A stretch of DNA of 64,000 bases from Bradyrhizobium sp. BR 10289 (GTDB taxonomy: Bacteria; Pseudomonadota; Alphaproteobacteria; Rhizobiales; Xanthobacteraceae). Both the position numbers and the translations under genes were made by a program. The stretch covers positions 62,001 to 126,000 of the forward strand of contig NZ_JACOFR010000021.1 of the NCBI RefSeq assembly GCF_019455385.1, in the 5' to 3' direction. The notes under the pieces are model-generated. The model did no database searches, had not been told where the DNA came from, and worked only from the letters and a program-made list of their open reading frames with translations. This document shows, piece by piece, positions 15,836-24,726 of the stretch. The first letter of the stretch is position 1. Every line of letters starts with the position of its first letter.

Positions 15836-16172
15836 CTCAGGTCCCCTCGCGGCCGATGGAAGGCCGCCAAATTTGCGTCAAGTCTTAAGCGTCAGCCACC
15901 CATTGAGGCGAAGCCTAACGCCGCAACGCACCAAATGTTTCAAGTGCTCCAAACGCTCGAAACATAACGCCAGCGCCGATCAGAGGTCACGGCGAACCGC
16001 GGCCATCCACCGCAGATTGTGACGAAGTGTTGCAGATCAGTCGTCCCGCGTGGGGCGGAGACCGTCAAGTCACGACATCGCGACCGGCGCGGAGGTTGAG
16101 ATACTTGCCGCACGCGACCTCCGGGAGGACAATCAATCGCGTCCAACAATAATCAAACCGGAGGAAACGCAG
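15836..16172. other. Non-coding gap upstream of the serine hydrolase
   Basis: These 337 bases hold no convincing gene. They include an AT-richer stretch (about 15930-15970) with ATGTTTC and GAAACAT arms 17 bases apart, a weak operator-like inverted repeat, and the likely promoter of the serine hydrolase. Confidence 0.5.
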
Positions 16173-17366
16173 ATGCAAAGCCAAGCCCAGATCGACGAGA
16201 TCCTGCGCAGGACGAGCGAGGCCAGGGAGATTCCCGGCGTCGTCGCGGTCGCCGCGAGCGGTAACGAAGTGCTCTATCAGGGCGCGTTCGGCAGGCGCGA
16301 CCTGTCGAAGCCAGATGCGATGACGGATGACAGCGTGTTCTGGATCGCCTCGATGACGAAGGCGGTGACATCGGCCGGCGCGATGCAGCTGGTGGAGCAG
16401 GGCAAGCTGTCGCTGGACAAGCCGATCGGCGAGGTGCTGCCGGATCTCGCCAAGCCGCAGGTGCTCGAGGGCTTCGAGGCCAACGGCGAGGCAAAACTGC
16501 GGCCGGCGAAGGGGCCGATCACGCTGCGCCAGCTCATGACCCACACCGCCGGCTTCGCCTACGACATGTGGAACGGCAATCTCGGCCTCTATCTCGAGAA
16601 GACCGGCACGCCCGGGATCATCACCTGCCAGAACGCCGCGCTGAAGACGCCCGTCATGAGCGATCCCGGCACGCGCTGGGAATACGGCACCAATATCGAT
16701 TTCGTCGGCAGGGCGGTGGAAGCCGCCAGCGGCAAGACGCTGGACGCCTATCTGCGCGACAATCTGTTTGCCCCGCTCGGAATGTCCGACACCGGCTTCA
16801 AGATCAGCGACGACATGCGCAAGCGCCTGGTCGGGATGCATGCGCGCGGCGAGGACGGCCAGCTCGCCGCGATCCCGTTCGAGCTCGAGCAGAACCCGGA
16901 ATTCCACATGGGTGGCGGCGGCCTGTATTCGACCGCGGCCGACTACATCAAGTTCACCCAGATGATCCTGAACAAGGGCCGCGGCAACGGCAACCAGGTG
17001 CTGAAGGCCGAGACCGTCGCGACAATGGGGCAGAACCATATCGGCGATCTCAACGTCACCAGAATGAATTCGGCGGCGCCGATGTACACCAACGACGTCG
17101 ACCTCTATCCGGACCAGGCGAAGAAGTGGGGCCTCAGCTTCCTCATCAACACCGCCAAGACGCCGGAGGGCCGCAGCGCCGGCAGCCTCGCCTGGGCGGG
17201 CCTCGCCAACACCTATTACTGGATCGACCCTGCGCGCGACGTCACAGGCGTGATCCTGATGCAGCTACTGCCGTTCGCCGACGGGAAGTGCCTGGAGGCG
17301 TTCGCGGGATTCGAACGCGGGGTCTATGCCGGCCTCGATGCGGGGAGCGGGCAGAAGGCGGCGTGA
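16173..17366 (+). CDS. Serine hydrolase, class C beta-lactamase/esterase family
   Basis: A 397-residue beta-lactamase-fold protein. The catalytic S-x-x-K is Ser60-Met-Thr-Lys63 within FWIASMTKAVTSAG. The Tyr motif is WEYGTNIDFVG, and a Gly-rich segment MGGGGLYSTAADYIKF stands near the usual third motif. There is no signal peptide, so it is probably a cytoplasmic esterase (EstB-like) rather than a drug-resistance beta-lactamase. GGAGGAAA 7 bases before the ATG at 16173 fixes the start; a start at 16050 is unsupported. Confidence 0.86.
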   Translation: MQSQAQIDEILRRTSEAREIPGVVAVAASGNEVLYQGAFGRRDLSKPDAMTDDSVFWIASMTKAVTSAGAMQLVEQGKLSLDKPIGEVLPDLAKPQVLEGFEANGEAKLRPAKGPITLRQLMTHTAGFAYDMWNGNLGLYLEKTGTPGIITCQNAALKTPVMSDPGTRWEYGTNIDFVGRAVEAASGKTLDAYLRDNLFAPLGMSDTGFKISDDMRKRLVGMHARGEDGQLAAIPFELEQNPEFHMGGGGLYSTAADYIKFTQMILNKGRGNGNQVLKAETVATMGQNHIGDLNVTRMNSAAPMYTNDVDLYPDQAKKWGLSFLINTAKTPEGRSAGSLAWAGLANTYYWIDPARDVTGVILMQLLPFADGKCLEAFAGFERGVYAGLDAGSGQKAA

Positions 17367-17389
17367 GGCGCGCGCGCTCGTTCAACAGC

Positions 17390-17474
17390 GTCATGGCCGG
17401 GCTTGTCCCGGCCATCCACGCCTCACGACACGGTACAAAGAACGTGGATGCCCGGGACAAGCCCGGGCATGACG
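17390..17474. repeat. Double hairpin repeat, family C
   Basis: The first hairpin pairs ATGGCCGGG with CCCGGCCAT (17393-17415). The second pairs ATGCCCGGG with CCCGGGCAT (17448-17470). It lies between the convergent serine hydrolase and adenosine kinase genes. Other single-hairpin members with the ATGGCCGG core are at 43117-43145 and 56207-56228. Confidence 0.85.
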
Positions 17475-17493
17475 GCAGAGAGAAGTTGCCTTG

Positions 17494-18495
17494 CTAAACC
17501 GTCAGCCCGCGCTGCTGGGCGAGCTCCTTCAGCGACACCTGCGGCCGGGCGCCGATGTGCTGGATGACTTCGGCTGCGGCGAGCGCGCCGAGCTCGCCGC
17601 ACTGCTTGTGCGACAGGTCGCGCGAGAGACCGTAGAGAAAGCCAGCCGCAAACAGGTCGCCGGCGCCGGTGGTGTCGACCAGCTTTGCGATCGGAGAGGC
17701 GGGCGCGGCGACCGCGTCGGTCGGGGTCACCACGACGCAACCCTTCTCGCTGCGGGTGACCACACCGAGCTTGACGTCGTTGCGCAGCTGCTTCAGCGCG
17801 GTGTCGAAATCCGAGGTCATGTAGAGCGAATGCAGCTCGGACTCGTTGGCGAACACGATGTCGACGGTACCGCTCCGCATCAATCCTAGAAATTCGTCGC
17901 GATAGCGGTCGACGCAGAAGGAATCCGACAGCGTCAGCGCGACCTTGCGCTTGGCCTCATGGGCGATGCCGGCCGCCTTGACGAAGGCGTCCTTGGCGTT
18001 CTTGGGGTCCCAGAGATAGCCCTCGAGATAGACGATGCCGGCGGATGCGATCTCGGCCGGATCGATGTCGGCGGGCGACAGATCCTGTGCGGCACCGAGA
18101 TAAGTGTTCATGGTGCGCTCGCCGTCGCCGGTGACGAGGATGTAGGAGCAGCCGGTGGCGGGGCCACCGGTCGCGGCGGGCGTGTTGAAGGCGACGCCGG
18201 CCGAGCGGATGTCGTGGACGTAGAGCTTGCCGATCTGGTCGTCCTTGACCTTGCCGACATAGGCGGCGCGGGCGCCGAGGCTGCCGATGCCGACGATGGT
18301 ATTGGCAGCCGAGCCGCCGGAGACTTCCGTCGCCGGGCCCATGTCCTTGTAGATGGCGGCGGCCCGCGCCTCGTCGATCAGAGACATGCTGCCCTTGGTC
18401 ATCGCGTGCTTGGCCAGAAAGGCCTCGTCGGTCCGGACCAGCACGTCGAACAGCGCGTTGCCGATGCCGAGAACGTCATATTTCACGTCAGCCAT
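17494..18495 (-). CDS. Adenosine kinase (PfkB sugar-kinase family)
   Basis: The 333-residue protein has the PfkB layout: an N-terminal GIGNALFDVL, the SGGSAANTIVGIGSLG motif near residue 60 and the C-terminal LVDTTGAGDLFAAGFLYGL signature with the catalytic Asp. This form is the adenosine kinase type common in alphaproteobacteria, phosphorylating adenosine to AMP in purine salvage, although ribokinase-like activity on another nucleoside is possible. It is convergent with the serine hydrolase and divergent from murJ (126-bp gap). Confidence 0.86.
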   Translation of the reverse strand: MADVKYDVLGIGNALFDVLVRTDEAFLAKHAMTKGSMSLIDEARAAAIYKDMGPATEVSGGSAANTIVGIGSLGARAAYVGKVKDDQIGKLYVHDIRSAGVAFNTPAATGGPATGCSYILVTGDGERTMNTYLGAAQDLSPADIDPAEIASAGIVYLEGYLWDPKNAKDAFVKAAGIAHEAKRKVALTLSDSFCVDRYRDEFLGLMRSGTVDIVFANESELHSLYMTSDFDTALKQLRNDVKLGVVTRSEKGCVVVTPTDAVAAPASPIAKLVDTTGAGDLFAAGFLYGLSRDLSHKQCGELGALAAAEVIQHIGARPQVSLKELAQQRGLTV

Positions 18496-18621
18496 TCACC
18501 TTGATCCTGCTTGCCGGATTGCGATTGCCGCAAGAATCCGCTTCCTGTCGGCCTGAAATCTGGCTCGCGGCCTATCACGACCGCCCCTGCCCGGGCAAGC
18601 AACGGTATTATAACAGCCACG

Positions 18622-20154
18622 ATGATCCGCTCCTTCCTGACCGTCTCGACGGGAACACTGGCCTCGCGCCTTCTCGGCTTTGCCCGCGATTCCCTGATCG
18701 CGGCGCTGCTCGGCACCGGAGCGGTGGCGGACGCGTTTCTGGCGGCGTTTCAGCTCGTCAATGTGGTGCGTCGGCTGCTCAGCGAGGGCGCGCTGAATGC
18801 GGCGCTGATCCCGGCCTGGCTGCGCGTCCGGGACCGCGACGGCGAGGTTGCCGCCTCGGCATTCGCCGGTCGTGTGCTCGGCACGGTCAGCGTGAGCCTG
18901 ATCGCAATCTCGATCACCATTGCATTGGCGATGCCGCTGATCATCGCGGTGATCGCGCCCGGATTTCTCGGCAGCGGCACGCTCGACCTCGCCGTCGCGA
19001 ACGCGCGGCTGATGTTGCCCTATCTCGCCTTCGCCGGTCCCGTCACGGTGCTGATGGGGCTGTTGAATGCGCAAGGACGTTTTGCGCTGACGGCTTTTTC
19101 GCCGCTGCTGTTCAACATCGCGCTGATATCTGCCATTTCGGTGCTGCTGGTCTGGCATGCCGATGCCGGCTTCGCCGCATGGATTCTGGCGGCGACGGTT
19201 GGCGTGGCCGGCCTCCTGCAATTGCTGATGCTGCTGTCGCAACGAAGCGCAGGTCTCGCGGCGCCACTGCGCGCAAGTGTCGACAAGGCGATGCGCGGCT
19301 TCTTTGCAAAAGCCATTCCCGGCATGATCGCAAGCTCTGGGCCACAATGGCTAATGGTGGCGGGCGCGATCATCGCATCGGCAACGCCCTCCGCTGTCTC
19401 GTGGCTCTATTTCGCCAACCGCCTGATCGAGCTGCCGCTCGGCATCGTCGGCGTCGCCATGGGCACGGTGCTGGTTCCGGAGCTGACGCGCGCGGTGAGC
19501 AACGGCGACCGCGGCGCCGTGGCGCACGCGGAATCGCGCGCGCTGGAGCTTGCCACCGGGCTGGCGCTGCCGGCGACGCTCGGCCTGATCGTGCTGGCCG
19601 AGCCGATCGTGCGGCTGCTGTTCGAGCATGGCGCCTTCGGCGCGGAGGACAGTACGGCCACCGCGCATGCGCTGATGTGGCTGGCGCTAGGCCTGCCGGC
19701 ACATGTGCTAATCAAGGCGTTGTCGCCCGCGTTCTTTGCCCGCAGCGACACGATGACGCCATTGCTCGCGACCGCCAAGGGTTTTGTCGTTGCGGTCGCC
19801 CTCGCCGTGCTGCTCGGTCATTTCTGGGGCGCCAGCGGGATCGCGGCGAGCATCGCCGTCGGCGCCTGGAGCAGCGCGCTCTCGCTGCTGCGGAAAGGCG
19901 CCAGCGAATTCGGCTTCTCGGTCGATGCCGCCGCGCGAAAACGGCTGCCACGGATCGTGCTCGCCGCCGCCGCCATGGGCGCCCTGCTCTGGCTGGCCGC
20001 GGGCCTGATGCCCCCGGAGGCTCACGGCCTGATCCGCTTCATCGTGCTGGGCTTGCAGATCGGGGCCGGGATCGCCGTTTATGGCCTGCTCCTGCAAATG
20101 CTCGGCGCAGCCTCCTGGCGCGAGGCCGCAGCCGCCCTGAAGCGGCCCGCCTGA
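18622..20154 (+). CDS. murJ: Lipid II flippase MurJ
   Basis: The 510-residue integral membrane protein has about 14 hydrophobic spans and the MurJ/MviN N-terminus LTVSTGTLASRLLGFARDSL, with Arg residues lining the cavity, plus PLGIVGVAMGTVLVPELTRA further on. It flips lipid II across the inner membrane for peptidoglycan synthesis. I chose the ATG at 18622; a start at 18511 adds a Cys/Pro-rich stretch unlike the family. It precedes trpS by 83 bp, an order common in rhizobia. Confidence 0.93.
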   Translation: MIRSFLTVSTGTLASRLLGFARDSLIAALLGTGAVADAFLAAFQLVNVVRRLLSEGALNAALIPAWLRVRDRDGEVAASAFAGRVLGTVSVSLIAISITIALAMPLIIAVIAPGFLGSGTLDLAVANARLMLPYLAFAGPVTVLMGLLNAQGRFALTAFSPLLFNIALISAISVLLVWHADAGFAAWILAATVGVAGLLQLLMLLSQRSAGLAAPLRASVDKAMRGFFAKAIPGMIASSGPQWLMVAGAIIASATPSAVSWLYFANRLIELPLGIVGVAMGTVLVPELTRAVSNGDRGAVAHAESRALELATGLALPATLGLIVLAEPIVRLLFEHGAFGAEDSTATAHALMWLALGLPAHVLIKALSPAFFARSDTMTPLLATAKGFVVAVALAVLLGHFWGASGIAASIAVGAWSSALSLLRKGASEFGFSVDAAARKRLPRIVLAAAAMGALLWLAAGLMPPEAHGLIRFIVLGLQIGAGIAVYGLLLQMLGAASWREAAAALKRPA

Positions 20155-20237
20155 ACGGGCTGCGCCCTGCGAATTGCCCTTGACGGGGCAGCCTCGCTGT
20201 TGGAAACGACGACCGAATACCTATGGGAAGGCTCACC

Positions 20238-21290
20238 ATGCCATTCGTTGAACGGGTTTTTTCGGGCGTCCAGCCGACGGGCAATCTGCACCTCGGCAAT
20301 TACCTCGGCGCGATCGTCAACTTCGTGAAGATGCAGGAAACCCACAACTGCATCTATTGCGTGGTCGACATGCACGCGATCACGCAAGGCGTCGACGTCT
20401 GGGGCGGCCCGGTCGAGCTCGCGCGCAACACCCGCGAGGTGACCGCAGCGTTCATCGCCGCCGGCATCGACCCGAAGAAGCACATCGTGTTCAACCAGAG
20501 CCAGGTCTCCGGGCACGCCGAGCTCGCCTGGATCTTCAACTGCGTCGCACGCATGGGCTGGCTCGGCCGCATGACCCAGTTCAAGGAGAAGGCCGGCAAG
20601 GATCGCGAGAACGCCTCGGTCGGCCTGTTCGACTATCCCGTGCTGATGGCCGCCGACATCCTGCTCTACCGCGCGACCCACGTTCCCGTGGGCGAGGACC
20701 AGAAGCAGCATCTCGAGCTGTCGCGCGACATCGCGCAGAAGTTCAACAATGACTTCGCCGATTCCATTCGCGCGCAAGGTGCCAATGACGGCCTGTTCTT
20801 CCCGCTCCCGGAGCCCTTGATTCAGGGCCCGGCGACGCGCGTGATGAGCTTGCGCGACGGCACCAAGAAAATGTCGAAATCGGATGCCTCCGACAATTCG
20901 CGCATCAACCTCACGGACGATGCCGACACCATCGCGCAGAAGATCCGCAAGGCGAAGACCGATCCGGAGCCGTTGCCGTCGGAGGAAAAGGGCCTGGAAG
21001 CGCGTCCCGAGGCCGACAATCTCGTCGGCATCTTCGCCGCGCTCTCCGGCCGCGCCAAGTCGGACGTGCTGCGCGAATTCGGGGGCGGCCAGTTCTCCAG
21101 CTTCAAGAACGCGCTGGCCGAGCTGTGCGTGACAAAGCTCGCGCCGATCGCCGGCGAGATGAAGCGCCTCGTCGCCGACCCCGGCCATATCGACACGATC
21201 CTCAACGAGGGTTCCGACCGGGCTCGCGCGCTCGCCGATGAGACCATGAAGCTCTCGAAGGACATCGTCGGCTTCATCCGCCGGCGCTGA
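20238..21290 (+). CDS. trpS: Tryptophanyl-tRNA synthetase
   Basis: The 350-residue class I synthetase carries the HIGH-type motif in SGVQPTGNLHLGNYLGAI and the KMSKS loop in GTKKMSKSDASDNSR. It charges tRNA-Trp in the cytoplasm. GGAAGG 7 bases before the ATG at 20238 decides the start; the ATG at 20223 includes that ribosome-binding site in its coding region. Length is normal for the family. A weak hairpin (CCCTCT/AGAGGG, about 21333-21353) follows it. Confidence 0.95.
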   Translation: MPFVERVFSGVQPTGNLHLGNYLGAIVNFVKMQETHNCIYCVVDMHAITQGVDVWGGPVELARNTREVTAAFIAAGIDPKKHIVFNQSQVSGHAELAWIFNCVARMGWLGRMTQFKEKAGKDRENASVGLFDYPVLMAADILLYRATHVPVGEDQKQHLELSRDIAQKFNNDFADSIRAQGANDGLFFPLPEPLIQGPATRVMSLRDGTKKMSKSDASDNSRINLTDDADTIAQKIRKAKTDPEPLPSEEKGLEARPEADNLVGIFAALSGRAKSDVLREFGGGQFSSFKNALAELCVTKLAPIAGEMKRLVADPGHIDTILNEGSDRARALADETMKLSKDIVGFIRRR

Positions 21291-21392
21291 AGCGCGTTCG
21301 CGAACCGGCCTGCGCCGCAGCGCCGGCCGCTTCCCTCTCCCAAAGCAAGAGGGAGTGTGGCAGCATGCCGGCCGTGCACATCCGGGATAGGC

Positions 21393-21887
21393 ATGACCAG
21401 CAAGCGACTTTGCTTCGAGCCGGGTCACAAGCCCAAATGCCTCGTCATCGTCGACGACACCGCCGAATGGGATCGCGCGGTGTATTATGCCAGCCGCTGG
21501 GCGATCCGTGCCGGCGGCGGCGTGGTGCTGCTGCGCATCATCGAGCCTGACGCACAGAGCCAGGAATGGCTGGGCGTCGCCGACATCATGCGCGCGGAAG
21601 CGATTGAAGCAGCGGAGGCCGCGCTCGACCGTGCCGCCGGGAGGGCCAACGGCATCGCGGCAATCACGCCGGAGCGCGTGATCCGCGAAGGTGCCGCGAT
21701 GGAACAGCTGCTGGCGGTGATCGACGAGGACACTGACATCGGCATGCTGGTGATCGCCGCCAGCCCCGGGGCGGAAGGACCAGGGCCGTGGGTGGCGCTG
21801 CTCGCGCATGAACTCGGCACGTTCCCGGTGCCGGTGACGATCATTTCGGGGGCATTGAGTGACGAAAGCGTGGATTCGCTGTCGTAG
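21393..21887 (+). CDS. Universal stress protein family
   Basis: A 164-residue cytoplasmic protein of the USP/adenine-nucleotide alpha-hydrolase-like fold: KCLVIVDDTAEWDRAVYYAS at the start, GVVLLRIIEP, then IGMLVIAASPGAEGPGPWVA in place of the usual Gly-x2-Gly-x9-Gly-Ser ATP loop, and VPVTIIS at the end. The degenerate loop suggests weak or no ATP binding. Such proteins are induced under stress in many bacteria. The ATG at 21393 is preferred over 21357. Confidence 0.78.
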   Translation: MTSKRLCFEPGHKPKCLVIVDDTAEWDRAVYYASRWAIRAGGGVVLLRIIEPDAQSQEWLGVADIMRAEAIEAAEAALDRAAGRANGIAAITPERVIREGAAMEQLLAVIDEDTDIGMLVIAASPGAEGPGPWVALLAHELGTFPVPVTIISGALSDESVDSLS

Positions 21888-21894
21888 GCTCGTC

Positions 21895-21927
21895 CCTCAC
21901 CTCTCCCCGCAGGTGGGGCGAGGGAGA
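21895..21927. repeat. Fragment of family A repeat
   Basis: CCCTCACCTCTCCCC faces GGTGGGGCGAGGGA across a 3-base loop. It matches the outer arms of the family A units and lies between the stress-protein and nfu genes. Confidence 0.6.
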
Positions 21928-22056
21928 AGGGAGCGCCTAACCCGCTGATATAACGATGGAAGCCCCTCCGCTCCCCTTGACCGTGCGTTCGCCATCGCCA
22001 TCTGCTAGGGAATAGGGCACGCGCCGGCCTTGAACCGGCGACGTCTGGAGAAAACC

Positions 22057-22626
22057 ATGTTCATTCAAACCGAAGCCACTCCCAATCCCGCCACGCTGAA
22101 GTTCATTCCCGGCCGCGTCGTGTCCGATGGCAGCCCGATCGAATTTTCGAGCCGAGAAGCCGCTGGCCGTTCGCCGCTCGCGGAAAAGCTGTTCGACGTG
22201 CCCGGCGTCACCGGCGTGTTCTATGGATCGGATTTCATCACCGTGACCAAGGCGGACGGTGAATGGCAGCAGCTCAAGCCCGCGATCCTCGGCGCCATCA
22301 TGGAGCACTACATGTCCGGCGCGCCGCTGCTCGCCGACGGTGCGGCCACCAGCGACGTCGATCTCGACGACGAGGACGAGTTCTTCGACGAGTCCGATGC
22401 CGAGACGGTCGACATGATCAAGGATCTGATCGAGACGCGCGTGCGGCCGGCCGTCGCAAACGACGGCGGCGACATCACCTTCCGCGGCTTCAAGGACGGC
22501 ATCGTCTATCTCAACATGAAGGGCGCCTGTTCCGGCTGCCCGTCCTCGACCGCGACCCTGCAGCACGGCATCCAGAACCTGCTCAAGCACTTCGTGCCCG
22601 ACGTCGTCGAAGTCCGGCCGATGTGA
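22057..22626 (+). CDS. NifU-family Fe-S scaffold/carrier protein (Nfu)
   Basis: The 189-residue protein has an N-terminal Nfu_N domain (residues 1-90, starting MFIQTEATPNPATLKFIPG) and a C-terminal NifU-like domain with the cluster-binding CxxC in KGACSGCPSSTATLQHGI near residue 150, joined by an acidic linker. It carries [4Fe-4S] clusters to target proteins. GGAGA before the ATG at 22057 supports the start. It is monocistronic and convergent with the chemoreceptor. Confidence 0.92.
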   Translation: MFIQTEATPNPATLKFIPGRVVSDGSPIEFSSREAAGRSPLAEKLFDVPGVTGVFYGSDFITVTKADGEWQQLKPAILGAIMEHYMSGAPLLADGAATSDVDLDDEDEFFDESDAETVDMIKDLIETRVRPAVANDGGDITFRGFKDGIVYLNMKGACSGCPSSTATLQHGIQNLLKHFVPDVVEVRPM

Positions 22627-22640
22627 CGACGAAGTCGATC

Positions 22641-22675
22641 ATTCCGGGATGGTGCGCCAGCACCAGACCCGGAAT
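22641..22675. terminator. Hairpin between convergent nfu and chemoreceptor genes
   Basis: ATTCCGGG pairs with CCCGGAAT, and an inner GGTG pairs with CACC. It has no U-run and is probably a repeat-derived hairpin that may act as a bidirectional transcription end. Confidence 0.45.
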
Positions 22676-22735
22676 CTCGGGATTCTCAGGCGCGCAGCAT
22701 CGCTCGATGCGTCGCATCGCCCCGGATGACGCGAA

Positions 22736-24421
22736 CTACACCCCCCGACCGATGCTCGCGGCCTCTTCCGCGGCCGTACGCATGTTCGCCGACATTTCCT
22801 GGGTCACCGTGCTCTGCTCCTCGACGGCGGCGGCCGTTGTGGACACGTACTCGCTGACGCCCTGAATCGCGCTCTTGATTGCATCCAGAGCTCCGACGAC
22901 GTCGGCCGAGATGCCGTTCAGATTACCGATCTCCTGCTCGATCCGGTCCGCGGCCTGCTTGGCCTGATTAGCGAGATTCTTGACCTCCGAGGCGACCACC
23001 GCAAATCCGCGACCGGCCTCGCCAGCGCGCGCGGACTCGATCGTCGCGTTCAACGCCAGCAGATTGATCTGACCGGTAATGTCGCCGATCAATTGCACTA
23101 TCGTGCTCATCGATTCCGCCGCTTGCGTTAGCCGTTGCGCCTGCTGGTCGGCCGCCTCGACCCGATCGACCGCGCTCGAGGCGGTCTCGCGCGATCGCGT
23201 CATGGCTTCGGCGATCTCGCGCACCGAGCTGTTGAGCTCCTCGGCGCCGGCGGCGACCGATTCCATCATGTTACGCACCTTCTCGCTGCGTTTGCGCGCG
23301 ACGACCTGCGCGGTGGTATCGGAGGCGTATTTCACGATTTTGAACGGCTTGCCATTGAGATCGCGGATCGGGTTGTAGGAGGCCTGAATCCAGACCTCGC
23401 GGCCGCCCTTGCCGACGCGCCGATATTCGCCGGACTGGAATTCACCGGCGTTCAGCCTGGCCCAGAAGGCGCGATAGGCTTCGCCCCCGCGCTCGTCTGC
23501 GTCGACGAACATGCTGTGATGACGGCCCACGATTTCCGGGAGCGAGTAGCCGAGCGCATGCAGGAAATTCTGATTGGCGGTCAGAATCCTGCCCTCCATG
23601 TCGAACTCGATCACGGCCTGTGACTTGCCGATCGCCTCGATCTGCCCGGCGAAATTCGCGTTCATCAGCTTTTGTGCGGTGACATCGGTAGCGAACTTCA
23701 CCACCTTGAACGGCCTGCCCGCATCGTCGAGGATCGGATTGTACGATGCGAGGATCCAGATTTCCTTAGCCCCCTTGCCGAACCGCTTGTACTCGCCGGA
23801 CCGGAACTCGCCGCGGGCAAGTCCTGACCAAAGCTCGCGATAGGCGGCGCTGTCGCGCTCGTCGGCGCTCACGAACATGCTGTGGTGCTTGCCCTGGATC
23901 TCGTCGAGCCGGTAGCCCGTCGTGCTCAGGAAATTCTCATTCGCCGTGATGATGCTGCCATCGAGAGTGAATTCGATCACCGCCTGGGCGCGGCTGATCG
24001 CAGAGATCTTTCCGGCGTCTTCCAGGCTGCGGATCTTGCGCGCTGTGATGTCGGTCGCGAACTTGACGACCTTCACGGGTTTGCCGGCTGTATCGGTGAT
24101 CGGATTGTAGGACGCCTGGATCCAGATCTCGCGGCCGCCCTTTCCGAGCCGCTTGTACGCGGCGGTTTGATATTCACCCCGGCCAAGCCGATTCCAGAAC
24201 TCGCGATAGGCTGCGCTGTCCCGCTCCTCGGGCACCACGAACAGGGAATGGTGCTTGCCGGCGATCTCGTCCAGCCGGTAACCCATTGTGTTCAGAAAAT
24301 TCTGGTTGGCGGTGATGATGGTGCCGTCGAGATTGAATTCGATGATGGCCTGAGATCTCGACAATGCGCTGACCTGGGCCATGGCCTCTCGGGCCAACGA
24401 CCAACGTTTCCAGAATGACAT
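22736..24421 (-). CDS. Soluble methyl-accepting chemotaxis protein with three PAS domains
   Basis: A 561-residue protein without membrane spans. Residues about 15-135, 137-257 and 259-379 are three near-identical PAS units; each carries an IIEF/VIEF-type start (SQAIIEFNLDGTIITANQNF in the first), GKHHSLFV and a WIQASYNPI-type strand. Residues about 385-561 form the MCP signalling coiled coil with the hairpin tip INLLALNATIESARAGEAGR. It likely senses an internal signal such as redox state or oxygen through a PAS cofactor and talks to a CheA encoded elsewhere. The triplicated PAS block shows internal gene duplication. Confidence 0.92.
   Translation of the reverse strand: MSFWKRWSLAREAMAQVSALSRSQAIIEFNLDGTIITANQNFLNTMGYRLDEIAGKHHSLFVVPEERDSAAYREFWNRLGRGEYQTAAYKRLGKGGREIWIQASYNPITDTAGKPVKVVKFATDITARKIRSLEDAGKISAISRAQAVIEFTLDGSIITANENFLSTTGYRLDEIQGKHHSMFVSADERDSAAYRELWSGLARGEFRSGEYKRFGKGAKEIWILASYNPILDDAGRPFKVVKFATDVTAQKLMNANFAGQIEAIGKSQAVIEFDMEGRILTANQNFLHALGYSLPEIVGRHHSMFVDADERGGEAYRAFWARLNAGEFQSGEYRRVGKGGREVWIQASYNPIRDLNGKPFKIVKYASDTTAQVVARKRSEKVRNMMESVAAGAEELNSSVREIAEAMTRSRETASSAVDRVEAADQQAQRLTQAAESMSTIVQLIGDITGQINLLALNATIESARAGEAGRGFAVVASEVKNLANQAKQAADRIEQEIGNLNGISADVVGALDAIKSAIQGVSEYVSTTAAAVEEQSTVTQEMSANMRTAAEEAASIGRGV
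22737..24385. other. Internal ~363-bp tandem units encoding the PAS domains
   Basis: Within the chemoreceptor gene, the segment with ACGAACATGCTGTG recurs near 23508 and 23869, and a diverged version (ACGAACAGGGAATG) near 24236. The spacing of 361-367 bp equals one PAS unit of about 121 codons. The units are well conserved at the DNA level, so the duplication is recent or maintained by gene conversion. They occupy about 23275-24385 of the gene. Confidence 0.7.
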
Positions 24422-24726
24422 TCATTGCAACCTTTCAAGGCACGCCCCGGATGGTACCTGTTACGTCGCAGCGCACCATTCGGATCTCGCGAGATCCAAA
24501 TCGGCCGGAAGGTCTCAGTCCGTGGTGAACCTTCCCTTAAGATGACGAACTTTCGATGGTTTAAAGGTTGCAGAGTTGCGGATGGAGCAATCGTCTGCAA
24601 AAAGGGGCACGCATGAAGCGTTGACCATCTTCGCTGCCACGTAGAATTACGTAGCCGGTCATGGCCATGTCGAGAAAGCCAAACTAGGGCTGGTTTGAAC
24701 GGTGCCCAACCGACTAAGCTGATTCG
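24422..24726. other. Divergent promoter gap between chemoreceptor and tsaB
   Basis: These 305 bases hold no gene. They contain the 24-bp near-palindrome listed separately and an ACGTAG-AATT-ACGTAG direct repeat near 24639. The promoters of both flanking genes must lie here; I could not assign -35/-10 boxes with confidence. Confidence 0.55.
24478..24501. promoter_or_regulatory. 24-bp near-perfect palindrome upstream of the chemoreceptor
   Basis: The core GGATCTCGCGAGATCC (24482-24497) is a perfect 16-bp inverted repeat. With flanking ATT and AAT the symmetry reaches 24 bp with one mismatched pair (24481/24498). It lies 57 bp before the chemoreceptor start. It looks like an operator for a dimeric regulator that I cannot name. 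Confidence 0.5.

Noticed and set aside
15935..15965. ATGTTTC/GAAACAT arms as an operator before the serine hydrolase
   Set aside because: The arms are only 7 bp with a 17-bp spacer in an AT-richer stretch more than 200 bp from the start; chance cannot be excluded.
17297..17318. tRNA T-loop-like string ATTCGAAC inside the serine hydrolase
   Set aside because: It lies within a well-supported coding region and no cloverleaf can be formed around it.
20079..21809. A 576-codon minus-strand open frame opposite trpS
   Set aside because: It spans trpS and parts of both neighbours; the coding signal belongs to the plus strand and the translation resembles other antisense frames in this genome.
22737..24385. 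CRISPR-like repeated DNA in the chemoreceptor gene
   Set aside because: The repeats are about 363 bp, in frame and encode PAS domains; there are no short direct repeats with unique spacers.
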